This document shows positions 37,165 through 46,800 of a stretch of 64,000 nucleotides of DNA, piece after piece. This stretch comes from Hyphomicrobium sp. (lineage in GTDB: Bacteria; Pseudomonadota; Alphaproteobacteria; Rhizobiales; Hyphomicrobiaceae): the NCBI GenBank assembly GCA_013141015.1, contig JABFRT010000025.1, positions 16,301 through 80,300 of the forward strand, read 5' to 3'. The notes under the pieces were generated by a model that was not told the DNA's origin, made no database searches, and worked only from the letters and a program-made list of their open reading frames with translations. The position numbers were made by a program, and so were the translations under genes. The stretch's first letter is position 1. Every line of letters begins with the position of its first letter.

Positions 37165-37250
37165 TCTGTTACGGGCGAAGGGGCGCTTGCGTTTCGCTGA
37201 TTGCGACGATTCTGGTCACAAAATCGTGCGTGAGACCGGTGACGATGGCC

Positions 37251-37973
37251 CTATTTGGCGAACTTGATTGGGATTTCGCAGTCGAGCGCGATTTGATCTG
37301 GCGTCAGGCGGCAGCGGTAGGCCAGCATTTCAACGCCGGCCTTCTTGGCCGCCTTGAACGCCGCCGCATAGGCCGGGTCGATATCGCCGGCAATCTGGAA
37401 ACTTTCGGCGTCTGCACGCTGGACCAGATAGACCATAACGCCGCGCTCGCCTTGGGCGACCATGTTGGCCAGTTCTTCGAGATGTTTGACGCCGCGCTCG
37501 GTCCGGCTATCGGGGAATTCGGCGACGCCGGGCATGCGCATCAGGTGCACATTCTTGACTTCGACGTAACAGGTGCGACCGCCGATCCCGGCTTCCAGCA
37601 GAATATCGATCCGGCTGTTGACGCCGTATTTCACCTCGCGCCGCTGGGAGCCAAAGCCTTTAAGCTCGTAAATCTTGCCGGCTTGGATGGCTTCAAACAC
37701 AATCGGGTTTGGGTGATTGGTATTGATGCCCACCAATACCGGACCGGCGCCGATGTCTGTTTCGATCATTTCCCAGGTGTGCCGGTATTTTCGCGTTGGG
37801 CTGTCGCTTTCCGAAAGCCAGACGCGGGAACCGGGGTCTGTCAGGCCCTTCATTGAGCCGGTATTCGGGCAGGTGGCGGTGATCGTGGTGCCGCCGGCAA
37901 GCGTCACGTCGCACAGAAAGCGCTTATAGCGCTGCACCAGGGTGCCAGGGATCAGGGGAGACGAAAATTTCAT
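37251..37973 (-). CDS. sfsA: SfsA family DNA/RNA-binding nuclease-like protein
   Basis: A 240-residue SfsA protein. Conserved segments: KRFLCDVTLAGGTTITATCPNTGSMKGL at the N-terminus, the GINTNHPNPIVFEAI stretch, EVKNVHLM and FPDSRTERGVKHLEELA. The family binds DNA, and some members have nuclease activity; E. coli SfsA was found as a sugar fermentation stimulation protein. The ATG at 37973 (MKFSSPLIPGT) starts right at the domain; the frame upstream to 38270 is not family sequence. It overlaps nothing and diverges from the creatininase gene by 85 bases. Confidence 0.9.
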   Translation of the reverse strand: MKFSSPLIPGTLVQRYKRFLCDVTLAGGTTITATCPNTGSMKGLTDPGSRVWLSESDSPTRKYRHTWEMIETDIGAGPVLVGINTNHPNPIVFEAIQAGKIYELKGFGSQRREVKYGVNSRIDILLEAGIGGRTCYVEVKNVHLMRMPGVAEFPDSRTERGVKHLEELANMVAQGERGVMVYLVQRADAESFQIAGDIDPAYAAAFKAAKKAGVEMLAYRCRLTPDQIALDCEIPIKFAK

Positions 37974-38058
37974 GGACGCTGTGATAGCCGCCGCCCCGCC
38001 CCTCCGGCAACTGCGAAGTGCTACAATCGCCGGAATCGAATCGTTGCTGGAGGCTGCC

Positions 38059-38910
38059 GTGAGGTTGATGCGAACAGGGCTCGGGCTGGTCGCCGCGCTG
38101 GGGCTTGGCGGTGTTCCGGCCGTCGCCGCTGAAGTCGAGACCGAGCGTATGACTTGGGTTGAAATCCGCGACGCGGTTGCAGCCGGGTCGACCCGGATTA
38201 TCTTGCCTACCGGCGGGACCGAACAGAACGGGCCGCATATGGTGACGGGCAAGCACAACTTCATTGTCAAGGAAACCGCGCGCCGGATCGCTGAAAAATT
38301 TGGCCATACGCTGGTTGCGCCCGTGCTTGCTTATGTGCCCGAGGGCGATACCGCCAAGCGTGAAGGTCATACTGCTTACCCCGGCACGATTTCGGTGCCG
38401 CCCGATGTCTTCCGCATGGTCTTGGAATCTGCCGCAATAAGCTTCGCGAGCCACGGCTTCAAGCAAATTGTGCTCCTCGGCGACAGCGGTCCGAACCAGG
38501 CGCCGCAACAAACGCTTGCCCTTGAGCTGTCGCGGCGCTGGGCAGCCGAGGGCGTGAGCGTCGTTCATGCGGCGAGCTATTATGACGCCAAGGGTAGCGT
38601 TGAATTTTTGAAGGCTGGCGGAGAGACCGACGCGACGATTGGCAGCCATGCCGCGATCCGCGATACCTCCGAGCTGATGGCGGTGTACCCGGACGGGGTC
38701 CGGCTCGACCAGCGGGTGCCAGACAAGGACGGCGTGATTGGAGACCCGTCACGTGCCACCGCCGAGCGCGGCGAACGGCTGCTGGCGCTTAAGATCGACG
38801 GCGCCATCAAGGATATCGTTGCCGCCAGCACCCCGCTGCGTCAGGACAGCGAACCCGACGCAAAGCCTGATGGTCTGCTTCACCGACTCTGGCGTTGGGT
38901 GTTCGGGTAG
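38059..38910 (+). CDS. Creatininase family protein, exported
   Basis: A 283-residue metal-dependent amidohydrolase of the creatininase family, which includes creatininase and MftE-type peptidases. The metal site motif is LPTGGTEQNGPHM, with other ligands in EGHTAYPGT and in the LLGDSGPNQ loop (often GNGGN in relatives). An N-terminal hydrophobic signal (residues 4-21, GLGLVAALGLGGVPAVAAE) suggests export, unusual for the family. The GTG at 38059 has an ideal GGAGG site. The substrate is unknown. Confidence 0.85.
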   Translation: MRLMRTGLGLVAALGLGGVPAVAAEVETERMTWVEIRDAVAAGSTRIILPTGGTEQNGPHMVTGKHNFIVKETARRIAEKFGHTLVAPVLAYVPEGDTAKREGHTAYPGTISVPPDVFRMVLESAAISFASHGFKQIVLLGDSGPNQAPQQTLALELSRRWAAEGVSVVHAASYYDAKGSVEFLKAGGETDATIGSHAAIRDTSELMAVYPDGVRLDQRVPDKDGVIGDPSRATAERGERLLALKIDGAIKDIVAASTPLRQDSEPDAKPDGLLHRLWRWVFG

Positions 38911-39042
38911 GCTTCGCTCTCTCCATTGAGTGCAGCAACGGGTGAGGGGACGAGAGAAACAACGGCCAACCGGCCACACTTCCGCCGGAGCGCGGCGCCG
39001 CTATATGGTGGGCGGACGCGCCAACCTGAAGGATAGTTACCG

Positions 39043-39774
39043 GTGACGACAGCTGACGACATTACCGCCGCCCTGTTAATCATTGGCGACGAGATCCTGT
39101 CCGGCCGAACCAAGGATAAGAATATCGGCGCGGTGGCTGATCATCTGACCGCCATCGGCATCCGCCTGAAAGAGGTGCGCGTGGTCGCCGACGACGAGGC
39201 TGAGATTGTCGCCGCCGTCAACGCGCTGCGCGCTCGCTACGCGTATCTGTTCACCACCGGCGGCATTGGCCCAACCCACGACGACATTACGGCTGACAGC
39301 ATCGCCAAGGCGTTCGGCGTGGCCATTGACATTGATCCGCGCGCCCGCGCCCTGATGCAGGCGGCATGTGACGTGCGCGGCGTCGAGCTGACGCCAGCCC
39401 GGCTGCGCATGGCCCGGCTGCCGGCCGGATCAGAACTCGTCGAGAACGCCATCTCGGTCGCACCTGGGTTTATGATCGGCAATGTCATTGTCATGGCCGG
39501 CATCCCCGACATCATGCGGGCTATGCTCGATGCGGTGACGCCGCGCTTGAAAACCGGTGCGCGCATGTTGTCGGAGACCATCGCGCTCGACCGGCCCGAA
39601 AGTCAGATTGCCGATCTCTTCGCTGCCCATCAGAGGCGCTTTCCAGACGTCGCTATGGGCAGCTATCCGTCGATGCGCAATGGCCGCCCGGCGACAGATC
39701 TGGTGTTGCGCGCGGTCGATCCGGCGCGGCTGACGGAAGCGCGCGACACCTTGAAAGCCGCGCTCGGAGTCTGA
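39043..39774 (+). CDS. CinA/MoeA-type molybdopterin-binding domain protein
   Basis: A 243-residue MoCF-biosynthesis-domain protein, the N-terminal half of CinA (competence/damage-inducible protein A). Conserved: IIGDEILSGRTKDKN, TTGGIGPTHDDIT and FGVAIDIDP. The C-terminal pyridine-nucleotide amidase half of full CinA is absent, as in many alphaproteobacterial versions. It starts at GTG with AAGGA nine bases before it. The substrate may be ADP-ribose-type nucleotides; unproven. Confidence 0.9.
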   Translation: MTTADDITAALLIIGDEILSGRTKDKNIGAVADHLTAIGIRLKEVRVVADDEAEIVAAVNALRARYAYLFTTGGIGPTHDDITADSIAKAFGVAIDIDPRARALMQAACDVRGVELTPARLRMARLPAGSELVENAISVAPGFMIGNVIVMAGIPDIMRAMLDAVTPRLKTGARMLSETIALDRPESQIADLFAAHQRRFPDVAMGSYPSMRNGRPATDLVLRAVDPARLTEARDTLKAALGV

Positions 39775-40009
39775 CGCGCGCCTGTCCCAATGTCATGATT
39801 TTAGATCGGGAAATTCTTCTAATTCTTTGAATTTGAACGCAATTTTGCGACGCAACACGGCGTCAATCCGCCACGGTCCGGGCGAGAGAGTTAATTTCTA
39901 TGGTGGGTCGCACTTGTTTTTGGTTTGTTCTCTCCAGCATGGGCTCGAGGAACCACGGAGGCTAAGACGCGTTCGCAAGCGTCGGTTTAAGTTTTGAGGA
40001 GACGGCAAG

Positions 40010-40843
40010 ATGTTCAGTAGCAAGTCACTTGGTTGCGGGTCAGGGCGCCTCAGCGCAGTATCGAAGGCAATCGCAGCGACGTTCGCAGCACTCGCACTTC
40101 TGGCCCCTGCGGCGCAGGCTAAGACTCCCGGCAAGACCTACTGCTTCAACGGCATCTGCCATCGCGTCAACACGCTGCAAGAAATGGACAGTCTCGTTGG
40201 CCGCGACCTGACCTTCAAAACCTCGTTCTATGATGACTGCAAGCGCGACCGCTTCAATCCGTGCGGTCTGACCTCATCGGGCGAAGCCTTCCGCGCCAAT
40301 GACGCCGACAACGCCGCCAGCCCGATCTATCCGAACGGCACCGTGCTGCTGCTGCGCAACCCGAAGAACGGTGAGGCGGCCGTCGTCCGCGTCAACAATG
40401 CCGGTCCCTACTGGGGCAACCGCAAGCTCGACGTGTCAAAGGGCACGGCTGACAAGCTCGGCTTCAAGAAGCGCGGCGTCGCCAAACTTGAAGTGCGCGT
40501 GATCGCGGCCCCGACCAAACAGGAAGCCAAGTACAAGAAGAACCGCCGCTATGAAGCCGTCCCCGGCCCGATTGGCCGCTTTGCCTCGCTTGAGCAAGCC
40601 ACGGGCCGCGCCATGATCGCTATGGGCAAGGCTGCTCCGTCGAAGATCCAGATCGCGTCTGCGGATCAGGTTTCGGAAGTCTCGGGCGAAGCGATTGATG
40701 CCAACAGCCCGGCTGAAGCCTTGAAGGCCGAAGCCCGCCGCGTCTACGGCATCGGCAACACGGCTAAGCGCGTATCGCCTGCCACCATGACCGCTGAAAT
40801 CGCGCCGATCCACCGGTCGCGCCAGCAATACACGCTCGAATAA
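40010..40843 (+). CDS. RlpA-like secreted double-psi beta-barrel protein
   Basis: A 277-residue exported protein. After the signal peptide (1-37, ending AAQA) is a double-psi barrel of the RlpA/expansin type (TSFYDDCKRDRFNPCGLTSS, RVNNAGPYWGNRKLDVS), then a Lys-rich tail. In family members this fold cleaves naked glycan or binds peptidoglycan; the Asp and His of the lytic site appear altered. Four Cys are in the N-terminal half. GAGGAG precedes the ATG. A terminator follows at 40871. Confidence 0.85.
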   Translation: MFSSKSLGCGSGRLSAVSKAIAATFAALALLAPAAQAKTPGKTYCFNGICHRVNTLQEMDSLVGRDLTFKTSFYDDCKRDRFNPCGLTSSGEAFRANDADNAASPIYPNGTVLLLRNPKNGEAAVVRVNNAGPYWGNRKLDVSKGTADKLGFKKRGVAKLEVRVIAAPTKQEAKYKKNRRYEAVPGPIGRFASLEQATGRAMIAMGKAAPSKIQIASADQVSEVSGEAIDANSPAEALKAEARRVYGIGNTAKRVSPATMTAEIAPIHRSRQQYTLE

Positions 40844-40870
40844 CCGGCCATTACGTGCAGCTGAAAACCA

Positions 40871-40911
40871 AAAATCCCGGGAGAGCCTCAGGCACTCCTG
40901 GGATTTTTTTG
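40871..40911 (+). terminator. Rho-independent terminator
   Basis: AAATCCCGGGAG, loop, CTCCTGGGA and seven T, 28 bases after the RlpA-like gene. Confidence 0.85.
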
Positions 40912-40945
40912 TTTGTGGTCGCTGCCCCGCAAAGGCCGTGGCGGG

Positions 40946-41575
40946 TCAATTGACCGGCATGCGCTCACGGCGGCCAAATTCGGCGCGGGCGGCGGGTGTG
41001 GCGGTGGCGTAATCGTCGTCAGGATCTTCGACAAACAGATCGTACTGTGTATCAAGCGCGTCCAGAAAAGCTGCGGACATGTCCATCAGCGGCCCAAGCG
41101 CCAAACGCTTGGCAACCAGGAAATTGTCATCAATGGTCAGCTGCGCCGCAGTGTTGACGTTGGCGGCTTCCGGTGAAATCAGGCCGCGTCCGCGCACGTA
41201 GGCAACGACGGCGTCACCCGTTTCGAAGTCGTCTTCGCGAGCATCGCCGCACTCCTCAACGGCATCGAGCAAGATGACGGTGCCCGACACGAACAGGTTG
41301 GCGACGGCGGCGAAGCGTTTATCGATGCCAGCCAGTGAGCTTGCATGCTCGCGTGCTTTCAACACGCGGGCGATCAGCATCATTTCGAGCGCGCGAACTT
41401 GCTCGGCAAGCTTGCGCTGGGCAACCGCAAACGCTGCATCGGCAGCAGACGCCTCGGCCAGCGCGCGCCAATCCTGGCCGCGGGCAATAAGGTCTTCACC
41501 GGCGGCGAGCGCACCATCAAGGTGGTCGGCCAGCATATAGACGCTGAGCGGCGCGCGTGGCGCGTCATCAGTCAT
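40946..41575 (-). CDS. Conserved hypothetical helical protein
   Basis: A 209-residue mostly helical, acidic cytoplasmic protein (LADHLDGALAAGEDLIARGQ at the N-terminus, AQRKLAEQVRALEMMLIARV in the middle, DPDDDYATATPAARAEFGRR at the end). No motif or family was recognised. The ATG at 41575 lacks a strong ribosome site. Confidence 0.65.
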   Translation of the reverse strand: MTDDAPRAPLSVYMLADHLDGALAAGEDLIARGQDWRALAEASAADAAFAVAQRKLAEQVRALEMMLIARVLKAREHASSLAGIDKRFAAVANLFVSGTVILLDAVEECGDAREDDFETGDAVVAYVRGRGLISPEAANVNTAAQLTIDDNFLVAKRLALGPLMDMSAAFLDALDTQYDLFVEDPDDDYATATPAARAEFGRRERMPVN

Positions 41576-41745
41576 TGGTCAGGAACCCCGCAACGTCACA
41601 AAAATCATTGAAAGGAGAGTGGACTGATTCGGGGGTGGCCCCAAAGCCTAGCTCTGAGCCAAACGCTGCCCTGTGGGCGGCGTGGGATAAGCTTGGGATA
41701 AAGTGTGGAAAGTGCTGGTTTTAGGGGGGCGCATGTCTGCCGCTC

Positions 41746-41775
41746 AAAAAAAATACCCGGCCGGGAGGGCCGGGT
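41746..41775 (-). terminator. Rho-independent terminator
   Basis: On the minus strand ACCCGGCC-CTCCC-GGCCGGGT, a perfect stem, then ATTTTTTTT. It supports an expressed short gene at 41844-42048. Confidence 0.85.
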
Positions 41776-41843
41776 CAGTTTGGGAGGGGGCAAGCGTGGT
41801 GAGGAAACATCGGAAGCTAAGCAAAGCGAAGGGATGCGGGCAC

Positions 41844-42048
41844 CTAGTCCTGGGCTGAGCCCGCGATCACGGTCATCACCGCGATGAGGGGAAACGCGAT
41901 CATCAGGCCGGCCGCAGTGGTGGCGAATTCGCCGCCGCCTTCGGTCAGCGGCGACAGGATCGCCTGGGGCCTCGGGCAGGGTCGCGGCAACAACGGCTGC
42001 GACAGTGGTCAGGGCGGCAGCGGCGGATGCGATGACGGTGGCGGACAT
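41844..42048 (-). pseudogene. Two-helix membrane peptide with homopolymer frameshift
   Basis: ATG at 42048 with an AGGAG site gives MSATVIASAAAALTTVAAVV and a C-run (GGCCCCAGG). Dropping one C lets the frame continue as LSPLTEGGGEFATTAAGLMI, AFPLIAVMTVIAGSAQD and a TAG at 41844. The corrected product is about 67 residues with two hydrophobic helices; without the correction it reads into non-protein sequence. A strong terminator follows. It is probably an intact gene with a sequencing error, or a recently broken one. Function unknown. Confidence 0.6.
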
Positions 42049-42525
42049 GGGCGGCGTCTCCTGTTCAAGCGTTTCAACCGGGTTGCAGGTCTGTCGTCTT
42101 GAATTGGAGAATGGTTCACGTCGCTCAGGCCCGCTGTTCCCGGCGGGACAAGCCAATTTTTTTGTGCGGCTCTCTTGCCGGGCAGCTGCAACTCGCCAGC
42201 CCACTAGCAGTGCGGCGGCCTGCCCACTTTGAAAACTTGGTAACTCAGCCCCCTCATTTTGTGCCGCGGCCGAACGGTTGATCGCGCAACTCTGATGCAA
42301 GTCGCCGGAAGTGCCATTTGGGCTGCGCCGCCATGCGCCAGATCAACGGCAGGCGCGACAAGGAAGCGCTGCACAAAAGTAATTGCTGCCATGCAGCAAT
42401 ATCCATTTTTTTAAGTGATTCAGCGCACTAGATATCCCCTGACGCCGCGGGTCGTATGTTGAGTCACTGGCCTGCTGGGCGCCACAACGGCACTATTCCG
42501 GCGCATGAATACGAGGGACTACACG
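42049..42525. other. 477-base intergenic region
   Basis: No coding ORF is convincing. It holds the promoter of the small membrane peptide and of the GNAT gene. A T-run near 42405 and A/T-rich stretches are visible but no site was recognised. Confidence 0.4.
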
Positions 42526-43038
42526 ATGACCGCCTCTGCAGCTGTAAATCTCAGAACACCGACCGGCTTCCGCCTTTCTGTGCGTCCGGCTGGCCCAGAA
42601 GACGATGCAGCTTTGACCGACTTTTTCGAAAACGTGTCCGAGGATGACCTGCGCTTCCGCGTTCCAAGCTCCATCCACACAGACGCAGGCGAGCAGATCG
42701 CCGCCATGACCCATGCCGATCACCGCCAGACCGAAGATTTCATGATCTTCTCGGGCGGCGGCGACCATGTGATCGCCAACGTGATGCTGGCGGCTGACCC
42801 GAAGCTGCAAACCGCTGAAGTCGCGATCACGGTTCACAACGAATTCAAAGACCAAGGCATCGAACAGACTGTGCTTGAGTTTGTCGCGACCAACGCCAAG
42901 GCGCGCGGCATCAAGAAGCTGCAGTCGATTGAGAGCCGCGACAACCACGACTCGATCGAAGTTGAGCGCGCGCTGGGCTTCACCGCCCACGGCGTCGAAG
43001 GCGACCCGATGCTGGTGCTGATGGAACAGCGCCTCTAA
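42526..43038 (+). CDS. GNAT family N-acetyltransferase-like protein
   Basis: A 170-residue GNAT-fold protein (FRLSVRPAGPEDDAALTDFF at the N-terminus; EVAITVHNEFKDQGIEQTVL; the last strand at the GFTAHG end). The acetyl-CoA motif A (usually Q/RxxGxG/A) reads KDQGIEQT, so it is divergent. The acceptor is unknown. GAGGGA lies seven bases before the ATG at 42526, chosen over 42505. Confidence 0.78.
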   Translation: MTASAAVNLRTPTGFRLSVRPAGPEDDAALTDFFENVSEDDLRFRVPSSIHTDAGEQIAAMTHADHRQTEDFMIFSGGGDHVIANVMLAADPKLQTAEVAITVHNEFKDQGIEQTVLEFVATNAKARGIKKLQSIESRDNHDSIEVERALGFTAHGVEGDPMLVLMEQRL

Positions 43039-43070
43039 GCCACTTGCGCAATCGCCGCGCCTGAAAAATC

Positions 43071-43121
43071 AAAACCGCAGCCCTCTCTCAGTCGTTGAGC
43101 CGGTGCTGCGGTTTTTTTATT
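43071..43121 (+). terminator. Rho-independent terminator
   Basis: AAACCGCAGC ... GCTGCGGTTT then seven T, 33 bases after the GNAT gene. Confidence 0.8.
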
Positions 43122-43136
43122 GCCAGTTGAGAGCTG

Positions 43137-45023
43137 TTACCCCAACTTCTCCTGCAACCCCTTCAGCGTTGCAACCGCGTCGGCACCGGCGGAGAGGAAC
43201 TGGTCGACGCCGGCGGCTTTCAAGGCGGCTTCCTTGTCACCCGGGCGGCCGGCCATCAGCACAAGTTTGGCGCCAGCGGCCTTGAGCGCTGTCGCGGTTG
43301 GCTCGGCGAGCGTTGCGTTGACCGCGTCGGATGAGCAGATGCACGCGGCCTTGGCACCGCTGGCCTTGAACGCTGCTGCCGCTTCATCGGCCGTCTTGTA
43401 GCCATCGGTAATCAAGGTCGCGATGCCGCCTGCCGCCAGGTAATTCTTGATCCAGGTGGTGCGCACGTTGTGCTCGGCAATCTCGCCAAGGCTTGCAAGG
43501 AACACTGTGTACCCGCCCTTGGCGTCCGCCGCGTCACGCAGGGCTTCGAACGCTTCACCTAAGCGGTGGACCTTCAGCGGTGTCACTTCAATGCCGGGCT
43601 TCGTGGCGGCACGCTCAAGAGACTTCGGCCACGGTCCGGTCTTCACGCCATCGTCACCGAGCAACGGGAACGCCGACACGCCGGTCAGTTCCTGGCGGCC
43701 GGTGGCAATGGCTTTAGCGCGGGCGTCAGCGGCCTTGGCGATCATTTCCTGGACATAGCCGGTGGTCAGCGACACCAGCATACCGCCGCGCGCTTCTAGA
43801 TCCTGGAAGATGTCCCAGGCCTTCTTGGCCATGTCGTCGGTCAGCTGTTCGACGTACCACGACCCGCCCGCCGGATCGGTAACGCGGCCGAGGTTCGATT
43901 CCTCCTGGCAGACGATCTGGATGTTGCGGGCAACGCGGCGCGCAAACGCGTCCGGTTTGCCAAGAGCCATCGTGAAGGGCAGCACGCAAATGCTGTCCGC
44001 GCCGCCGAGGGCCGCCCCCGTGCAGGCAATCGTCGCGCGCAGAATGTTGGTCCACGGATCGCGTTTGGCGAGCATGCGATAGGATGTCGGGCAGGCAAAG
44101 CGCACGCGGGCTGCGGCGTCTCCCGCGCCACACGCATCGGCCACGCGCCACACAAGGCGGCGGGCGGCGCGCAACTTGGCGATTGTCGAAAATTCGTCGG
44201 CGTCGGCGGCAAGTGCGACCGAGATTTTCGGCAACGCATCCTTGGGCGCTATGCCGCCGTTCTCGCAGGCACGCAGATACGCGACCAGCGTTGACAGCAT
44301 GCAGGCGAGTTCCTGGGCTTCGGTCGCCCCGGCATTGTGATAGCTGACGCCATCTGCGGTGAGGGATGAGACGCGCGGCATCGGCAGGGTCAGTTTGGTC
44401 AGGGCCACGGCCCGCGCCAAAGCCGTCTCAACGGTTTCGGGAAGGGAGCCTTGCACGCCGAGCGTGCCGAGCGGGTCGCAGCCCAACGATCCCATGCGCT
44501 GGTCGTCTGCGATACCGCGCGCGGCCCAAACCGCCATCAGCCCGGCGGCGGCTTCAAACGATTGGTCGCCGGCGATGAGTGCCACCGGGCAGACATCGAG
44601 CAATACGTCTTTCAAGGCGGCGTCCAGCGCGTCCTTGGTGACAGGCAGGCCGAGCCCGCCCACTTGCAGCACGATGACGTTCACGCCGCCTTCGAGATCA
44701 TCGAGGATCGCGGCGTTGGCGGCGGCTGGGTCCTGCTCGATGTGGAGGGCGGCAATGTTCCAGCCAAGTCCGTCACGCACGGCCTTTGTGCCGCGCGTAA
44801 AGGGTGCGGCACCCGGCAGCGCGTCGGCCGCCGAGACCAGTGCGTCCTTGCGGGTATAGAGCGGTTCGACGCGCAGGCCGTCGGCGGTTTTTGACACCAG
44901 CCGCTTGTCAAAGTCGGCGCCCTTCAAGGCCTTGTCGACCATGGCCCGCCACTGATCCAGCTTGGCGGCAGTGAAATCAGCGGCCAAGGTCTGTGCAATT
45001 TTTGTGTCCGGCGTGGTGGTCAT
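43137..45023 (-). CDS. mutA: Methylmalonyl-CoA mutase small subunit
   Basis: A 628-residue partner of ScpA/MutB. The barrel domain keeps family segments (LPMPRVSSLTADGVSYHNAG, PWTNILRATIACTGAALGGA, QEESNLGRVTDPAGGSWYVE) and the C-terminal part is a cobalamin-type Rossmann fold without the DxHxxG motif (FLASLGEIAEHNV). As in other small subunits, it is expected not to bind cobalamin. It lies 9 kb from scpA, on the same strand, with ten unrelated genes between. The start at 45023 (MTTTPDTKIAQTLA) follows AAGGA; a 45200 start is too long. Confidence 0.93.
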   Translation of the reverse strand: MTTTPDTKIAQTLAADFTAAKLDQWRAMVDKALKGADFDKRLVSKTADGLRVEPLYTRKDALVSAADALPGAAPFTRGTKAVRDGLGWNIAALHIEQDPAAANAAILDDLEGGVNVIVLQVGGLGLPVTKDALDAALKDVLLDVCPVALIAGDQSFEAAAGLMAVWAARGIADDQRMGSLGCDPLGTLGVQGSLPETVETALARAVALTKLTLPMPRVSSLTADGVSYHNAGATEAQELACMLSTLVAYLRACENGGIAPKDALPKISVALAADADEFSTIAKLRAARRLVWRVADACGAGDAAARVRFACPTSYRMLAKRDPWTNILRATIACTGAALGGADSICVLPFTMALGKPDAFARRVARNIQIVCQEESNLGRVTDPAGGSWYVEQLTDDMAKKAWDIFQDLEARGGMLVSLTTGYVQEMIAKAADARAKAIATGRQELTGVSAFPLLGDDGVKTGPWPKSLERAATKPGIEVTPLKVHRLGEAFEALRDAADAKGGYTVFLASLGEIAEHNVRTTWIKNYLAAGGIATLITDGYKTADEAAAAFKASGAKAACICSSDAVNATLAEPTATALKAAGAKLVLMAGRPGDKEAALKAAGVDQFLSAGADAVATLKGLQEKLG

Positions 45024-45061
45024 GGGGCGTCGGTCCTTCGTGTGTCGTCCTGCACCTTTGA

Positions 45062-45077
45062 TATACCCCGGGATATA
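45062..45077. promoter_or_regulatory. Palindromic candidate operator upstream of mutA
   Basis: TATACCCCGGGATATA (seven of eight pairs) lies 39 bases before the mutA start, a position suited to transcription control. A TTTGCAAA sequence also occurs at 45207-45214. No regulator gene is adjacent. Confidence 0.3.
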
Positions 45078-45308
45078 CCGTGTCGCACGGGACTTTGGAG
45101 GCATAATTACCGGCACACCGGTTGCCCAATTGCCGCGCCGGGCTCCGGCTTCATGTTCCCCTGCTGCAGTTGCCGGGGAGAGGGGGCAATGCCCATGCAA
45201 CCGGGGTTTGCAAAGGGGCGCCGTGCGTGCGATCAGATTCCGGCTGTTCCGGTCTTTCGAGTCGTGTGCTCAAACCCCGGACGTTTCACGTTGCCTTGAG
45301 GATTTAAG

Positions 45309-46763
45309 ATGACGGATCAAAAGCCGGACGGTCAAACGGGTGGTCAATCAGCAGACGGCGGGCACGGCCTGCCTGACCCGCGCGATTACGTCAGCGACGG
45401 CATGATCCTGATCGGCGCAAGCAAATCCGGGCGCGATACCGTGCCGGAAACCATTGAGCTGGCGCTGGCCAACCGCCACGGCCTCGTGACGGGCGCGACC
45501 GGCACCGGCAAGACGGTGACGCTGCAGGTTTTGGCTGAAGGCTTTTCGGCGGCTGGCGTGCCGGTGTTCGCAGCCGACATCAAAGGCGACTTGTCCGGCA
45601 TCGCGGCCACCGGCTCACCCAAGCCGCACCTGGTGCAGCGCGCCGAAGAGATTGGCCTCGCACGGTACGGCAACACCTCGTTCCCGGTGGCGTTCTGGGA
45701 CATCTTCGGCGAACTCGGCCATCCGGTGCGCGCCACCATCCAAGGCATGGGCCCGCTTCTGCTTGCGCGCCTGATGGAGCTGACCGAGCCGCAGGAAGGC
45801 GTACTGAACATCGCGTTCCGCTGGGCAGAAGATCAGCGCGAAGACGGCGACAAACACATGCAGATCCTTGATCTCAAGGATCTGCGCGCGGTCATCGACG
45901 AAATGGGCCAGCGCGCCGGAGAGCTGCGCAGTAAGTACGGCAACGTCGCGCCGCAGACCGTTGGCGTGATCCAGCGGCGCCTGCTGGTCCTTGAAGAGCA
46001 GGGCGCCGACAACTTCTTCGGCGAGCCAGCGCTCGAAATCACCGACTTCATCAAGATCGCGCCCGACGGACGCGGCATGGTCAATATCCTGTCAGCCGAA
46101 AAGCTGATGAACACGCCGCGGCTGTACTCAACATTCCTGCTGTGGATGCTGTCGGAGTTGTTCGCCAAGCTTCCCGAGGTTGGCGATCTCGAAAAACCGA
46201 AGCTCGTGTTCCTGTTTGACGAAGCCCACTTGCTGTTCAACGAAGCGCCCAAAGCCGTGCTCGATCAGATCGAACGCGTCACGCGTCTCATTCGCTCGAA
46301 GGGTGTCGGCGTCTATTACGTTACGCAGAGCCCGGCTGACGTGCCGGATCGCGTGTCGGCACAGCTCGGAAATCGCATTCAGCACGCGTTGCGCGCGTTT
46401 ACCCCGCGCGAACAGAAAGCGATCCGCGCGGCAGCGACCACATTCCGCGCCAACCCGGCGCTTGATACCGAGCGGGTCATTCAGGAACTGAAGGTCGGTG
46501 AAGCGCTGGTGTCGTTCCTGCACAACAAGGGCGAACCGTCTATGGTGCAGCGGACGCTAATCCGCCCGCCAATGTCGCGCGTCGGGCCGTTGAAGCCGGA
46601 CGAGCGCAAGGCGGTGATGGAAAAAGACGCGCTGAACCGCAAGAAATACACCGAACTCGTGGACCGCGTTTCAGCTTACGAACGCTTGAACGAAAAAAGC
46701 ACCGCCGTCGGACAGGTGAAGGACAAGCTCAAGAGCTTCAAGAGCCTGTTCGGGCTGAAGTGA
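45309..46763 (+). CDS. HerA-like AAA+ ATPase (DUF853 family)
   Basis: A 484-residue ATPase of the HerA/FtsK-related DUF853 (YjgR-type) family. Walker A is GATGTGKT (residues 62-69), Walker B is VFLFDEAHLLF near residue 300, and sensor-like TQSPADVPDRV and GEALVSFL follow. It is DNA-translocase-like, but no nuclease partner such as NurA is present. The function is unknown. The ATG at 45309 is preceded by GAGGA. Confidence 0.9.
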   Translation: MTDQKPDGQTGGQSADGGHGLPDPRDYVSDGMILIGASKSGRDTVPETIELALANRHGLVTGATGTGKTVTLQVLAEGFSAAGVPVFAADIKGDLSGIAATGSPKPHLVQRAEEIGLARYGNTSFPVAFWDIFGELGHPVRATIQGMGPLLLARLMELTEPQEGVLNIAFRWAEDQREDGDKHMQILDLKDLRAVIDEMGQRAGELRSKYGNVAPQTVGVIQRRLLVLEEQGADNFFGEPALEITDFIKIAPDGRGMVNILSAEKLMNTPRLYSTFLLWMLSELFAKLPEVGDLEKPKLVFLFDEAHLLFNEAPKAVLDQIERVTRLIRSKGVGVYYVTQSPADVPDRVSAQLGNRIQHALRAFTPREQKAIRAAATTFRANPALDTERVIQELKVGEALVSFLHNKGEPSMVQRTLIRPPMSRVGPLKPDERKAVMEKDALNRKKYTELVDRVSAYERLNEKSTAVGQVKDKLKSFKSLFGLK

Positions 46764-46800
46764 AGGTGGGGGGGGAGTACCTGCAAAGGACGTAAGAATT

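Noticed and set aside
41680..41720. Replication origin or DnaA boxes (TTATCCCA repeats on the minus strand)
   Set aside because: Only two imperfect boxes with a TGTGGAA; no dnaA, hemE or A/T-rich unwinding region nearby.
45309..46763. HerA-type defence or end-resection module
   Set aside because: No NurA, Sir2 or other effector partner next to the ATPase; the DUF853 family is widespread as a single gene.
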